Below, one piece after another: positions 30,201 through 36,929 of a stretch of DNA of 64,000 nt; position 1 is the stretch's first letter, and each line of letters opens with the position of its first letter. Origin of the DNA: an uncultured Eubacteriales bacterium (GTDB lineage: Bacteria; Bacillota; Clostridia; Oscillospirales; CAG-382); NCBI GenBank assembly GCA_934444645.1, contig CAKSCV010000006.1, positions 62,001-126,000 on the forward strand, read 5' to 3'. The notes under the pieces are model-generated. The model was given only the letters and a program-made list of their open reading frames with translations. It was not told the origin of the DNA and ran no database searches. The translations under genes and the position numbers were made by a program.

Positions 30201-31259
30201 ATTATAGTAATAATTGTCGCGGGAGGAATAATAGGGACTTGCGCTTGTCGAACGCACGCGCGCATCACCGGCACCGAAGGCCTTGCGCGTGATGGTATAG
30301 TCGCACGCCTTGTAGGTCTTGCCCTCCAAAAACGGCGCATAGCGATACACCGTACCCGACTCAAATTCAAGCTTAGCCGTTACGGTGATACGGTTCACAT
30401 CATGCTTGTTCATGTATTCCGAAAGCTTCCGCGGATTTAAGCTGTATCCGAGAAGCCGCCCGGAGCCGTCGGTCAGCTCCTTTGCCGCACCCGACTGCGT
30501 GAGTGCCTTGAAATTGACGGCATCCTTGGCATTGCCCTTCACGCCGGTGGCGGAAAGCGTCACGGTCGGCGGCGCGGAATAGCCCAAGCAGTCATACCCG
30601 GAGCCGAGAAGCGCGTCATATTGGTCGGACAGGCGGCCGTTGTATTTATGTTCGGTATAGGTATCGCTTTCGGCTGAAGAATTGACGTCTACATACAGTT
30701 CGCCGGTCATTTCGCTGACAAAGTTTCCGGCAGCCGTCAGCTTATGCTCCGGACTGACGTAGACGGTATACTCCTTCGGACAATTGGAGCCCTTTTCGTT
30801 TTCGATCCAATATCCGTCCTTCTTTCCCGTACCGCTCGGATACCATCCCTTGCTTGACGAGCCGAGGACGTAAACATACGCGGAATCCGAGCCCTTTAGC
30901 CTCACGCCCAAACGTAACCACAAAAACTTGAACGCATCCTTGTGCGTGTTTTCAAGCTGCACCTTATCCAACGTCCACGGCGCACGGGTGGTAGAGAAGG
31001 TCGTGGAGGTGAATTTTCCGGTTTTTTTTGTGTTCGGAACGCCGAATTGCTCCTTTTCATTCATATTGAAGAAAAGGTTGCAGAAAACGTGTCCGTTGCC
31101 GGTCTTGGAGTTGGTGTCGTCACTGATCTGGACTTCGAGAAAATATTCCCACTCCGTCTCACCGGCTGCGTATACGGGCAGTTCGAATACGGCAAGCGAG
31201 GAAAGCATGAGAAATGCCAAAATAAATGCCGTAACTCGTCTTAGCTTCAAGCCTTTCAT
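24246..31259 (-). CDS. Giant secreted multi-Ig-domain protein
   Basis: About 2,337 residues. A signal peptide (1-32, RRVTAFILAFLMLSS) precedes an N-terminal beta domain (about 35-190). Many tandem bacterial Ig-like units follow. Most begin like 'DTVKPSVTVTATDG' or 'KEGPEVLCAAQSI' and end in phrases such as SGTFELALSDAAGNTVTVP, YTFKVYDDEG or YRVSDRAHNVTEAKRTV (the DUF5011-like form). No SLH, LPXTG or transmembrane anchor is visible at the C-terminus, which ends IFIQTDKRD-type beta strand then YVNH. It may therefore be held at the surface by its SLH-bearing operon partner. The start is ATG 31259 with AGGAGG 8 nt upstream. The frame is open further upstream, but that part covers the leader and promoter. 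Confidence 0.83.
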   Translation of the reverse strand: MKGLKLRRVTAFILAFLMLSSLAVFELPVYAAGETEWEYFLEVQISDDTNSKTGNGHVFCNLFFNMNEKEQFGVPNTKKTGKFTSTTFSTTRAPWTLDKVQLENTHKDAFKFLWLRLGVRLKGSDSAYVYVLGSSSKGWYPSGTGKKDGYWIENEKGSNCPKEYTVYVSPEHKLTAAGNFVSEMTGELYVDVNSSAESDTYTEHKYNGRLSDQYDALLGSGYDCLGYSAPPTVTLSATGVKGNAKDAVNFKALTQSGAAKELTDGSGRLLGYSLNPRKLSEYMNKHDVNRITVTAKLEFESGTVYRYAPFLEGKTYKACDYTITRKAFGAGDARVRSTSASPYYSSRDNYYYNATDSSVPVEIYIKTDGNYAHITSDSLNGARFHYDNAILDLGNTGKTIELGAKDITLDGSKVSLNFPLQKGMTSAGDNLRVRIVGATLVPKDSSVTYRLWDAAAEKMQYASFLSGIKADTVKPSVTVTATDGKALSGVWRDTLEIKAVSSKLTKTVYSEGTYELFLVNPVDGRNEFFLSNGTCTGTSLFLPSGENFATTRKLWLNRTAEGSYTMKLTGTDIAGNKLETYIEDVRLDNKPPVVSVTETRGTKRAADKSLSNTYNVFVSDASGTGKFYYCFTPNGVLTEPAFDPDAALEQESGELETTFGKWAFIDQETAEKGAAALLKIGAGKSYTGRMYYFGIDAFGHKTDVNSLSIQMNNEDAECKVVYPESTSIPHPSYTISFETNAGNTVSWKWIGRGLRSEYRTWTPGDAIGAAEQPDADGNTVLLNGEYYLNYRVTTPSGTTKESHETFVFDNAAPEIGATLVSGGLFDETATIKISASDAAGIASAKAYVVTPDGETAVGGEYILDFSGANASQTITVAGLPSGRYSLAVAATDIYGNEALLDTEKAPVFFIRSAKAAVTGEITGTPAAYNGIPLTGERKYTVNLNVTESFANGDDGVYQYFYIRTSDDMEAFSEWQNLGRVDYQADKSVYSGAFTLDTPVSALVEGENRLYVQSVISAYGKVPDDSYNSRIVTSELTILYDESAPTYRLVFRDEHTADTLTAKIYAYDNLEAGVSVSCEDKSVLPSDAADENGAISVTFTQSGTFELALSDAAGNTVTVPVTVGGIDKEGPEVLCAAQSIAVGERTDALLYVTVRGATDANTSFAIVPKNNAQTIFGEENLTLDPSMAKSEILSSAASAFDGETDITYQIKVAGATGDYVLAVRTADTVGNVTEYVSDAFTVRDAEAFAESFDASPKTTGARAKVKVKFNVPVKVLPLDSVTENEEDNYDAAKLLATSFSDTFSFIITQNGTYTLYMVDELGRGTKSDITVEDVTFGKLDNIKVYRYTDDVTFSTDSPVADGAYIAANGNSKVAYVPGTGERIVPMDTENNRNNALSLDTELSEGDDTEGYTLLVYSVGMLYDSETWETPSDTERIIDLYSFTAGAERDTWEETIAVATHIDNTQPESAVVSVSPEIATMTDNPILVRTGITATFTVCDPETGLKALHLREFLDVITGNDLIREPDPNDPDDEGYMPGPYDFEWGNSLKPDGETVVPFIDKDGNGIDYSETPFEKSYTDADGNVVVTLRIYGDEDIKGTKTLVFEFKDNAICFSIEPENMLGERGYVSAIPGGYPEGIGVYNIRKLPAIGEDDYTLSYEYVNGNGERVKFDPTSAESADIWYAEAYVTLVPTAIGENRGLAATNNGGSFERKLVTDDPAFTFELRDAFGDTASVDVSLSHFDIFPGTLSYTLAHTSKTAKPVGITVTASDAQSGVARVTLYGKDGKELALTYNETDDVYTGEVPVSGTYRLCMLDKAGNKTEKSFTVSNINTVKPQATVSYSVDQAKKSRENVIATLTFDKANTRITAIDPDDSTNLSSITVNYGSSTLRFTENGTVTVYYADEYGNEGDPVLVTVKSIYRVAPSVAVKKLGVNAEKSEVTVGFDKALNAAGIPIDTERELWELTVMYGGIAKKIRTLDENGNEVGEAEFTFRDNGTYTFKVYDDEGAYSYLTVEISEIDSKAPVIKSFSWSYDYDILENGSWSTKTEAGTIEIGVDTSGTESGYILSTAGKTEADKMPVTNGDVTVKVVTDEPTRTLGSSEEDYTTDAEKVFDDNGLYIFDREKNNRLTDSYAIDIELIDKTPPVLLLASEELVFYENADVGEPFNIDLLTKPGTAFSAYDLFRGKTDLSDEVEILIDPRLNTTDFAANTFDRSIAYTVTYRVSDRAHNVTEAKRTVRLVGMYDTVALVNGRLPDASGRAEVQGDTVAVTLANFAGVSYVRYAAGLKTMGEMKKSGTMLALSENGTYDVSGLASGWYTVFIQTDKRDYITLQIYVNH

Positions 31260-31432
31260 GGTGGTGTCCTCCTGTGAAATGATCTGCGGTATTGGTTGCG
31301 TCTGCGGATGTTTGCGCGTTTTTTTCAAAAACCGATGCTCAAAAACCGTTTTTGCCCTGCGGCACAAGCTGAAAGAAAGCAGCTTTTCGTCTTTCGCGCA
31401 TACGTTTCCGAACTTTATTGGTTTATACACCA

Positions 31433-31461
31433 ATTATATCGTACCGAGAACCGCTTGTCAA
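31433..31461 (-). promoter_or_regulatory. Consensus promoter of the giant-protein operon
   Basis: On the minus strand: -35 TTGACA (31456-31461), 17-bp spacer, -10 TATAAT (31433-31438). A small palindrome TTGGT-6-ACCAA (31419-31434) overlaps the -10 and start site and could be an operator. The transcript would have an unusually long leader of about 165 nt. Confidence 0.85.
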
Positions 31462-31657
31462 GTCATTTTTGGAATATTTCTCCATAAAAAACACTGCCGC
31501 CGCAAAAAAACTTCTTTGCGGCGGCAGATGTCCGAAAAACGGTTTCGTATTCCGTTTATCTGAAATTCTCTTTATACATCAACTGCCCGAAAAATCAATG
31601 CAATGTCAAAATAATCCAAATTAAAGATAAAATCATGAAAATTACCGACAAATGCCA

Positions 31658-31700
31658 AAAGACGCACGCCCGGAAAAAATCCGAACGTGCGTCTCAAGCG
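31658..31700 (-). terminator. Putative terminator of the GH127 gene
   Basis: Stem GACGCACG/CGTGCGTC with a C/G extension; on the minus strand it is followed by TTTT. It lies about 370 nt beyond the GH127 stop codon, past the repeat element. Confidence 0.5.
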
Positions 31701-31727
31701 ACGGCAAAAGCTTCTCTTTGTAACTGA

Positions 31728-31959
31728 CAACCCTTCCGACGCACTTCGTGCGCCACCTTCCCTTACACAGGGAAGGCAAACTGCCGCCGCAGTCGTTACG
31801 ATAACACCGGTTAATTGCCGCGCGTTTTCCGGCTCCCTTGTGCAAAGGGAGCTGTCGGCTCTGCCGACTGAGGGATTGTTGGAAATACGTACCAACAACC
31901 CTTCCGGCGCACTTCGTGCGCCACCTTCCCTTACACAGGGAAGGCAAACTGCCGCCGCA
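31728..31959. repeat. Clostridia-type intergenic palindromic repeat
   Basis: Two 64-bp direct copies (31728-31791 and 31896-31959) differ at one base. Each holds the palindromes GCACTTCGTGC and CCTTCCCTTACACAGGGAAGG. Between them is an inverted relative with GGCTCCCTTGTGCAAAGGGAGC and TGTCGGCTCTGCCGAC. Such mobile, gene-free repeats are widespread between genes in gut Oscillospirales. No transposase is encoded. Confidence 0.75.
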
Positions 31960-32066
31960 ACCACTATCAGCGCACAAAGCTTCGGCTAAACACCGTCTTC
32001 CCTAATTTTCAACTTTCAATTGTCAATTTTCAATTTGCTTCGCTGTCTGTCATTTTTACAAAAATC

Positions 32067-33854
32067 TCATATCTTCCCGGTAAACCACACAAGCATATCG
32101 CTTTCGCCGCGATTGGCAAAAGCGTTATACGGAATCATGCGAAGCGTCGCCGGCTGAACCTCCGGTGCGTCCGTATCAGCACGGGCATATAACGCGTCCT
32201 GCGCCGTATCGCAAAGCTCATACGCCTCCACGTCAAGAACCTTTAAGCCAAACCGCTCTTCAACGTGCGCCTTTGCCGACAAGACCGCCGGAAGCACAAA
32301 CCGGTGCAGATTTTCGCCGTTGTCCACGCTTTCCGCGCAGTACACAATCGGTCCTGCCTGCACACACAGATTTCCCGCATCGCGCCACACCTTGGCGCTC
32401 GAGCGCACCGCAAACGGCGTCATGTCGAATTCGACCGTCACGTCCGTGTCTTCAAAGAGCATATAGCCGTCTTTTACCGCGCGGTACGGCTTGTCGGTCT
32501 TGACGCTCTTACACCATGACGGAACACGCACGGCAAGTTTTTTCACACCGCTTGCCGCGATATGCACTTTGCCGTCATTCGGATAGGCGGTCTTCATCTC
32601 GCAGGAAACGCCGTCCGCATGGAGCGAACTTGCGGCAAACTGATGAATGTACAAGGTGTCGCCGTCAAGGCCATACACATATTCCGACAGCTTTGGCAGC
32701 AGACGGTTAAGATTGGGCGGACAGCAGGAGCAGCTAAAGCACTCGACGCGCTGCGTGATGGGATAGCGCTTTGTGCCGAAGCAGTTGGAAAAATGGTCGG
32801 CAAGTGTGATCTCTAACGGATTTTCGTAGAAAAACGCCTTGCCGTCAAGCGAAAGGCCGGACAACACGCCATTGTACAGCACGCGTTCAATGGTATCGGC
32901 ATAGGTCGCTTTGGCTTCAAGCGCCAGCATCCGCTCACAGAAGAACATCAGCCCAATGCCGGCGCAGGTTTCGGTGTAGGCCTCTTCGTTGGGAAGGTCG
33001 TAGGCTCTTGTAAAGACCTCGCCGACGCAGGTCGAGCCGATACCGCCGGTAATGTACATTTTGCGTTCGGTGATGTCCCGGTACAGGGTTTCGCACGCCT
33101 TTTTTAACGCTTCATCCTGCAATTCCAGTGCCAGGTCCGCCATAGCGGTATACAGGTATACCGCACGCACCGAATGACCGAACACTTCGGTCTGCTCGCG
33201 CACCGGCTTGTGGCTTTGGTTGTAATCGCCGCGTCCGTCCTCGTCTCGTTTGCCGCGCTCGTTGATGAAGAACGCCGCAAGATCGAGATACTTCTTCTTT
33301 TTTGTATACCGGTACATTTTTACAAGTGCTAACTCGATCTCCTCATGTCCCGGCGTGACAAAGGCGGCGCTGTGCTCTTCAACAAAGACTTTGTAGATGT
33401 AATCGGCATACTTTTCCATGCAACGCAAAAATTTTTCACGTCCGGTAGCTTCTGCATAAGCGACAGCCGCTTCAAAGAGATGTCCGGCACAGTACAGCTC
33501 ATGACAGTCGCGGTTTGTAAACCGTTTTTCCGGTTCGCACACGGTGAAATAGATATTGAAATAGCCGTCTGCGCCTTGATGGGCAGCGATATCGTCAATC
33601 AATTCCTCCACTTTGGCCTGCAAAGCCGCGTCGGGATGTTTGGCAAGGATGTATGCCGCCCCCTCCATCCATTTGGCAACATCGCTGTCCCAGAAAATAT
33701 TTACATCTTTGCTGTCAAATTTGAATGCCGTAATGCGTCCCGAATCATAGAACCGGTCATATACGGCGTTGATCGTGATTTTCCGATTCAATTCTTCTTT
33801 GGACGCAAGGTAGCCGTCCGTAAGATCTACCTGTCTGTAATCGAATGATTTCAT
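32067..33854 (-). CDS. GH127 beta-L-arabinofuranosidase-type glycosidase
   Basis: 595 residues, no signal peptide. It opens with RKITINAVYDRF and GYFNIYF-type (alpha/alpha)6 motifs. The family's zinc-thiolate site is present: EETCAGIG-like sequence (Glu about 295, Cys about 297) and CSCCPPN (Cys about 376-377). It corresponds to the Glu338, Cys340, Cys417 and Cys418 site of Bifidobacterium HypBA1, where Cys417 is the nucleophile. Known members remove beta-L-arabinofuranose from plant glycoproteins and related glycans. AAAGGAGC precedes ATG 33854. It is divergent from an araC gene, and the -10 elements of the two promoters overlap. A cytoplasmic role implies uptake by a transporter not encoded here. 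Confidence 0.9.
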   Translation of the reverse strand: MKSFDYRQVDLTDGYLASKEELNRKITINAVYDRFYDSGRITAFKFDSKDVNIFWDSDVAKWMEGAAYILAKHPDAALQAKVEELIDDIAAHQGADGYFNIYFTVCEPEKRFTNRDCHELYCAGHLFEAAVAYAEATGREKFLRCMEKYADYIYKVFVEEHSAAFVTPGHEEIELALVKMYRYTKKKKYLDLAAFFINERGKRDEDGRGDYNQSHKPVREQTEVFGHSVRAVYLYTAMADLALELQDEALKKACETLYRDITERKMYITGGIGSTCVGEVFTRAYDLPNEEAYTETCAGIGLMFFCERMLALEAKATYADTIERVLYNGVLSGLSLDGKAFFYENPLEITLADHFSNCFGTKRYPITQRVECFSCSCCPPNLNRLLPKLSEYVYGLDGDTLYIHQFAASSLHADGVSCEMKTAYPNDGKVHIAASGVKKLAVRVPSWCKSVKTDKPYRAVKDGYMLFEDTDVTVEFDMTPFAVRSSAKVWRDAGNLCVQAGPIVYCAESVDNGENLHRFVLPAVLSAKAHVEERFGLKVLDVEAYELCDTAQDALYARADTDAPEVQPATLRMIPYNAFANRGESDMLVWFTGKI

Positions 33855-33891
33855 AAAATTTCGCTCCTTTTGGCAATATTTTCGAATGCAC

Positions 33892-33938
33892 TTGACTTTT
33901 TCCGTAAGTATTGTATAATAAAAAACGTAGATTTACAA
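33892..33938. promoter_or_regulatory. Overlapping divergent promoters of GH127 and araC
   Basis: Rightward: TTGACT (33892-33897), 16 bp, TATAAT (33914-33919). Leftward: TTGTAA (complement 33933-33938), 17 bp, TACAAT (complement 33910-33915). The two -10 boxes share bases, so RNA polymerase cannot use both promoters of one molecule at once. Confidence 0.75.
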
Positions 33939-33973
33939 GGCCGAAAAAACAACGAAAGGTAGGAAAATCCGAC

Positions 33974-34771
33974 ATGAATCACGGCGCACGCGCAATCAAT
34001 TCCATGCTTGTCAACCCGAACGTATCCTTTGAATACGCCGGACTTTTTTCCTCAAAAGGCGCGTGGACGCATCCCGACCGAACGGAAAAAACCTTTGAAA
34101 TTCTCTATGTCACAAGCGGCACGGTGCGCCTGTGCGAGGAACAGACCGTCTACACCGCGTCCAAAGGGTCATTGCTCGTTTTAGAGGCCGGCAAGCGGCA
34201 TTACGGCATCGGCGAAGAAAGCGGCGTCGGCTTTTATTGGCTGCACTTTCTCACGCGCGGCATGGTTCTGCCGTTTGATATCCGCTTTCTTGAAAGCTTC
34301 TCCGAGCCGTATTTGTTTAAGGAGCTGTTACACTATGCGTTTCTGCCCACGCCGCCGAAAGCCTTGGTCAACGCGCTTGTTGTGCAGATCTTAGCGCAGA
34401 TCACCTATGCAGAAACCCGCCCGGAAAATGGCGGAAAAGCGGCGGAGGAAATCTATGAGTGGCTGCGCATCAACGCGTCGGCACGTCTGTCAGCCAAGGC
34501 TGCGGCAGCACACTTCGGCTTTTCGCCCGAGCACCTGGCGCGGCTCTTGAAAAAACAATATGGCGTCGGCACCAAAAGCATTCTCGACCGCTTTCTCCTA
34601 AACCGTGCCAAAGAGCTTTTATCCAACACAGGTCTTTATGTCAAGGAAATCGCCTATGAACTGGAGTTTGAGAGTGACAAGGCCTTTATCGGCTTTTTCA
34701 AGTACCACGAAGGGTTGTATCCTGCCGAATGGCGCGACCGTTTTTATAAAATTCACATGAACAATCGTTAA
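33974..34771 (+). CDS. AraC-family transcriptional regulator
   Basis: 265 residues. The N-terminal sugar-sensing cupin has FEILYVTSGTVRLCEE and LLVLEAGKRHYG. The C-terminal helix-turn-helix pair (AKAAAAHFGFSPEHLARLL and VKEIAYELEFESDKAFIGF) ends in GLYPAEWR. The start is ATG 33974, preceded by GAAAGGTAGG; the frame extends upstream only through the promoter. It is divergent from GH127 with overlapping promoters, so it is the probable local regulator of arabinofuranoside use. Confidence 0.87.
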   Translation: MNHGARAINSMLVNPNVSFEYAGLFSSKGAWTHPDRTEKTFEILYVTSGTVRLCEEQTVYTASKGSLLVLEAGKRHYGIGEESGVGFYWLHFLTRGMVLPFDIRFLESFSEPYLFKELLHYAFLPTPPKALVNALVVQILAQITYAETRPENGGKAAEEIYEWLRINASARLSAKAAAAHFGFSPEHLARLLKKQYGVGTKSILDRFLLNRAKELLSNTGLYVKEIAYELEFESDKAFIGFFKYHEGLYPAEWRDRFYKIHMNNR

Positions 34772-34908
34772 GAGGCCTCACAAGCGTTTTACGTCCGTTT
34801 TACATGAATTTTACCATCTTTAGAGAATATCACGAACACACCCGGTGTAATTCTGTGTTTTTTCGTCAGAACATCTATATTCATTTACAAATTGTTTACG
34901 GTCATTTG

Positions 34909-34937
34909 TTGCAAAAGCATGTCTTTTTCGGTATAAT
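34909..34937 (+). promoter_or_regulatory. Sigma-A promoter of the mgtC-like gene
   Basis: -35 TTGCAA (34909-34914), 17-bp spacer, -10 TATAAT (34932-34937). The leader is only about 30 nt, so there is no room for a magnesium riboswitch. Confidence 0.75.
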
Positions 34938-34974
34938 CGTGTGTATTCCATAAGGAAGGAGCCGGTTTCACCCC

Positions 34975-35673
34975 ATGACACAGATCACAAACGAGTTTAT
35001 CCTGCAATTTGAACTGATCGGCCGCTGTCTGCTTGCCGCTTTATGCGGTGCTCTCATCGGCATTGAACGCAAAAACCGCCTGAAAGAGGCCGGCCTTCGC
35101 ACGCATTTGATCGTCGCGCTCGGCTCAGCACTCATGATGGAGGTTTCCAAATACGGCTTTTTCGATGTGCTGCGCTATGGCGCGCAAATCGGCGTGGAGG
35201 TCAAGCTTGACCCGTCACGTGTGGCGGCATCCATCATCACTGGCATCGGCTTTCTCGGTGCCGGCACCATTTTCGTGCGCAAGCAGGTCATCAACGGCCT
35301 GACCACGGCCGCCGGCCTTTGGACGACCTCAGGCATCGGCATGGCCATCGGCTCGGGTATGTACATGGTCGGCATCACCATTACGGTGTTCCAGTTTCTC
35401 ATTCAGATCATTCTGCATAAAAATCTGAAGCTGCTGCGGATGCCGTCCTCGGATTATGTGGTGCTTCGCGCCGATAACGAGCCGGATATCGTCAAGCGCG
35501 TGACAGCCGCTTTCCGAGAGCATAACGTGGAGATCCAGTCGGTCAAATACGAAAAACTCTCCGAAAAAGCCGTTGAGATCGAATGCTTCGTCAAGTTCCC
35601 GAAAGCGTATACACCCATCATGGCCGCCGAGGATCTGGGAGCGTATGAGTTTGTTCAGAGTGTGGAGACGTGA
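34975..35673 (+). CDS. MgtC/SapB family membrane protein
   Basis: 232 residues. The N-terminal membrane domain (about 1-150) has four hydrophobic segments and the family signatures GALIGIERKNRLKEAGLRTH, ITGIGFLGAGTIF and GLTTAAGLWTTSGIGMA. The C-terminal ACT-like cytosolic domain (about 155-232) contains VKRVTAAFREHNVEIQSV. MgtC-type proteins affect magnesium homeostasis and F-type ATPase activity; the role in this organism is inferred only. GGAGCC precedes the ATG at a slightly long distance. It appears monocistronic, with its own promoter and terminator. Confidence 0.88.
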   Translation: MTQITNEFILQFELIGRCLLAALCGALIGIERKNRLKEAGLRTHLIVALGSALMMEVSKYGFFDVLRYGAQIGVEVKLDPSRVAASIITGIGFLGAGTIFVRKQVINGLTTAAGLWTTSGIGMAIGSGMYMVGITITVFQFLIQIILHKNLKLLRMPSSDYVVLRADNEPDIVKRVTAAFREHNVEIQSVKYEKLSEKAVEIECFVKFPKAYTPIMAAEDLGAYEFVQSVET

Positions 35674-35713
35674 AAGAAAAAATTATATGTTTTTTGTTTG
35701 CAAAAACATTTTT

Positions 35714-35750
35714 ACCGAGACTTGCTCTTTTCGGCAAGTCTCGGTTTTTC
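35714..35750 (+). terminator. Terminator of the mgtC-like gene
   Basis: 12-bp perfect stem ACCGAGACTTGC (35714-35725) with its complement (35734-35745), followed by a T-run. It marks the left boundary of the A+T-rich recombinase/cohesin island. Confidence 0.9.
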
Positions 35751-35821
35751 TTTTCTTTTTTCTGCAAATAGGTTTTCACTTGTACCAAGATACTTAAGCT
35801 AGTATTCATGATATTGAAGCC

Positions 35822-35850
35822 TTGCAAGGAAGTTTTTGAAATGTTATAAT
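35822..35850 (+). promoter_or_regulatory. Promoter of the tyrosine recombinase gene
   Basis: -35 TTGCAA (35822-35827), 17-bp spacer, -10 TATAAT (35845-35850). The leader before the GTG start at 35875 is about 18 nt. Confidence 0.75.
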
Positions 35851-35874
35851 GTATCAAAAAAGGAGCAATGCAGC

Positions 35875-36714
35875 GTGATAAGCTTTTGTGAGCAAGATAT
35901 CATTCGTTTCAGAAACTATTTATTGCAGGAAGAAAAAAGCAAAGCAACTATCGAAAAGTATATACGGGATATACATTTTTTTCAAAACTGGCTTGCCGGG
36001 AAAATATTGAATAAAGAAGCCGTCCTTTTATACAAAAATAAAATCATGTCAAGTTACAAACCAGCCAGCGTAAATTCGATGCTGTCCTCCCTAAACAGTT
36101 TTTTCGGTTTTATCGATCGACCGGATTGCCGCGTAAAAACCCTGCGGTTTCAAAAACAGATTTTTGCATCTGCCTCCAAGGAATTAACCAAGAGCGAATA
36201 CGAACGATTGCTGTCAGCTGCCCTCTCGATGCACAACAAGCGTCTGTACTTAATCATGCAGACCATCTGCGCCACCGGGATACGCGTTTCCGAACTGTCC
36301 GAAATAACCGTTGCCTCTCTAAATTGCGAAATCGCGGAAATCCGCTGCAAAGGAAAAATCCGGCAGGTCTTCCTGCCGAAAAAACTCTGTCGGATTCTTT
36401 TGAAATATGCAAAAAAACAAAAAATAACAAGCGGCCCGGTGTTTGTGACACGATCCGGAAAACCGCTTGACAGAAGCAATATTTGGTCGAATATGAGAAA
36501 ACTATGTAAAATTGCAAACGTTTCAAAAGAAAAGGTGTTTCCTCATAATTTGAGGCATCTATTCGCCCGGACATATTACAGTCTCCGAAAAGATATTATA
36601 CGTCTTGCCGATATTTTGGGACATTCCAACGTAAATACAACACGAATCTATACCATGGAAACCGGAGAAGTGCACAAGAAACAAATTGAAGATCTGGGAC
36701 TTTTGCGATGTTAA
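35875..36714 (+). CDS. Tyrosine recombinase, probable invertase of the adjacent promoter segment
   Basis: 279 residues from GTG 35875, which has AAGGAGC at good distance; an in-frame ATG at 35836 has none. An N-terminal SAM-like arm domain (about 1-95) is followed by a catalytic domain with all family residues: R137 (TGIRVSEL), K161 (CKGKIR), H224 and R227 (HNLRHLF), H250 (LGHSNVNTT) and Y259 (RIYTM). The size matches small phase-variation invertases and integrases of Firmicutes. Its stop codon (36712-36714) overlaps the left inverted repeat of a 148-bp segment that contains a promoter. This places the enzyme next to its likely substrate. No excisionase, phage or conjugation gene is present, which argues against a prophage integrase. 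Confidence 0.9.
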   Translation: MISFCEQDIIRFRNYLLQEEKSKATIEKYIRDIHFFQNWLAGKILNKEAVLLYKNKIMSSYKPASVNSMLSSLNSFFGFIDRPDCRVKTLRFQKQIFASASKELTKSEYERLLSAALSMHNKRLYLIMQTICATGIRVSELSEITVASLNCEIAEIRCKGKIRQVFLPKKLCRILLKYAKKQKITSGPVFVTRSGKPLDRSNIWSNMRKLCKIANVSKEKVFPHNLRHLFARTYYSLRKDIIRLADILGHSNVNTTRIYTMETGEVHKKQIEDLGLLRC

Positions 36715-36738
36715 CAACATAATTGTGATTATGTTGTT
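36713..36738 (+). repeat. Left inverted repeat (recombination site) of the invertible promoter
   Basis: 11-bp perfect arms AACAACATAAT and ATTATGTTGTT around an asymmetric TGTG centre. Bases 36714-36735 are identical to the complement of 36884-36905 (22 of 22). The paired arms around a short centre fit a tyrosine-recombinase core site. In this orientation it is followed by a T-rich run (36737-36749), so it can also serve as terminator for the recombinase gene. Confidence 0.8.
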
Positions 36739-36880
36739 TTTATTTTTTTCTTAATGTTTAAGATATTCATATTATACATCGAGATTTTCTGTTTGTCAAC
36801 AATATTTTTGATTTTTGTATTTACAATCTTTTTAAAGCTTTCCGCTAATGCTACTATTTTCGTTCATCCTTTTGTATGGC
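36739..36880. promoter_or_regulatory. Invertible segment with a leftward consensus promoter (OFF orientation)
   Basis: On the minus strand lies a perfect promoter: TTGACA (36794-36799), 17-bp spacer, TATAAT (36771-36776), firing toward the recombinase gene with a start near 36764. Inverting the segment about the two repeat centres would move the -10 to about 36843-36848. It would then face right, with transcription starting near 36855, about 75 nt before the ATG at 36930. In the present orientation no good rightward promoter is visible; the best is TTCGTT, 16 bp, TATAAC at 36859-36886. Confidence 0.8.
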
Positions 36881-36906
36881 TATAACATAATCACAATTAT
36901 GTTGTA
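36881..36906 (-). repeat. Right inverted repeat (recombination site) of the invertible promoter
   Basis: Arms AACATAAT and ATTATGTT around CACA, the complement of the left site's TGTG centre. The central asymmetry gives the two sites opposite directions, so recombination between them would invert rather than delete the DNA between. Confidence 0.8.
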
Positions 36907-36929
36907 ACTGTGAGGGATGGGAGACGCAT

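Larger units (their letters stand above)
31260..32066. other. Intergenic region with leader, promoter and repeats; no gene seen
   Basis: It contains, left to right, the long leader and promoter of the giant-protein operon, an A/T-rich stretch, the terminator of the GH127 gene (31658-31700), an intergenic repeat element (31728-31959) and a short A/T-rich tail. Frames across the repeat read SLPSLCKGRWRTKC-like sequences, which are translations of the repeat, not genes. Confidence 0.7.

Noticed and set aside
31572..31989. Open frames reading SLPSLCKGRWRTKC-like peptides
   Set aside because: They are translations of the intergenic palindromic repeat, on both strands. Such frames are often miscalled as genes.
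35875..36714. Prophage or integrative-element integrase
   Set aside because: No phage, conjugation, excisionase or tRNA attachment site is near. The inverted repeats flanking a promoter explain the enzyme better.
36859..36886. Rightward promoter TTCGTT-16-TATAAC for the SLH-cohesin gene in the present orientation
   Set aside because: The -35 is poor and the -10 overlaps the recombination site. At most it gives weak basal expression.
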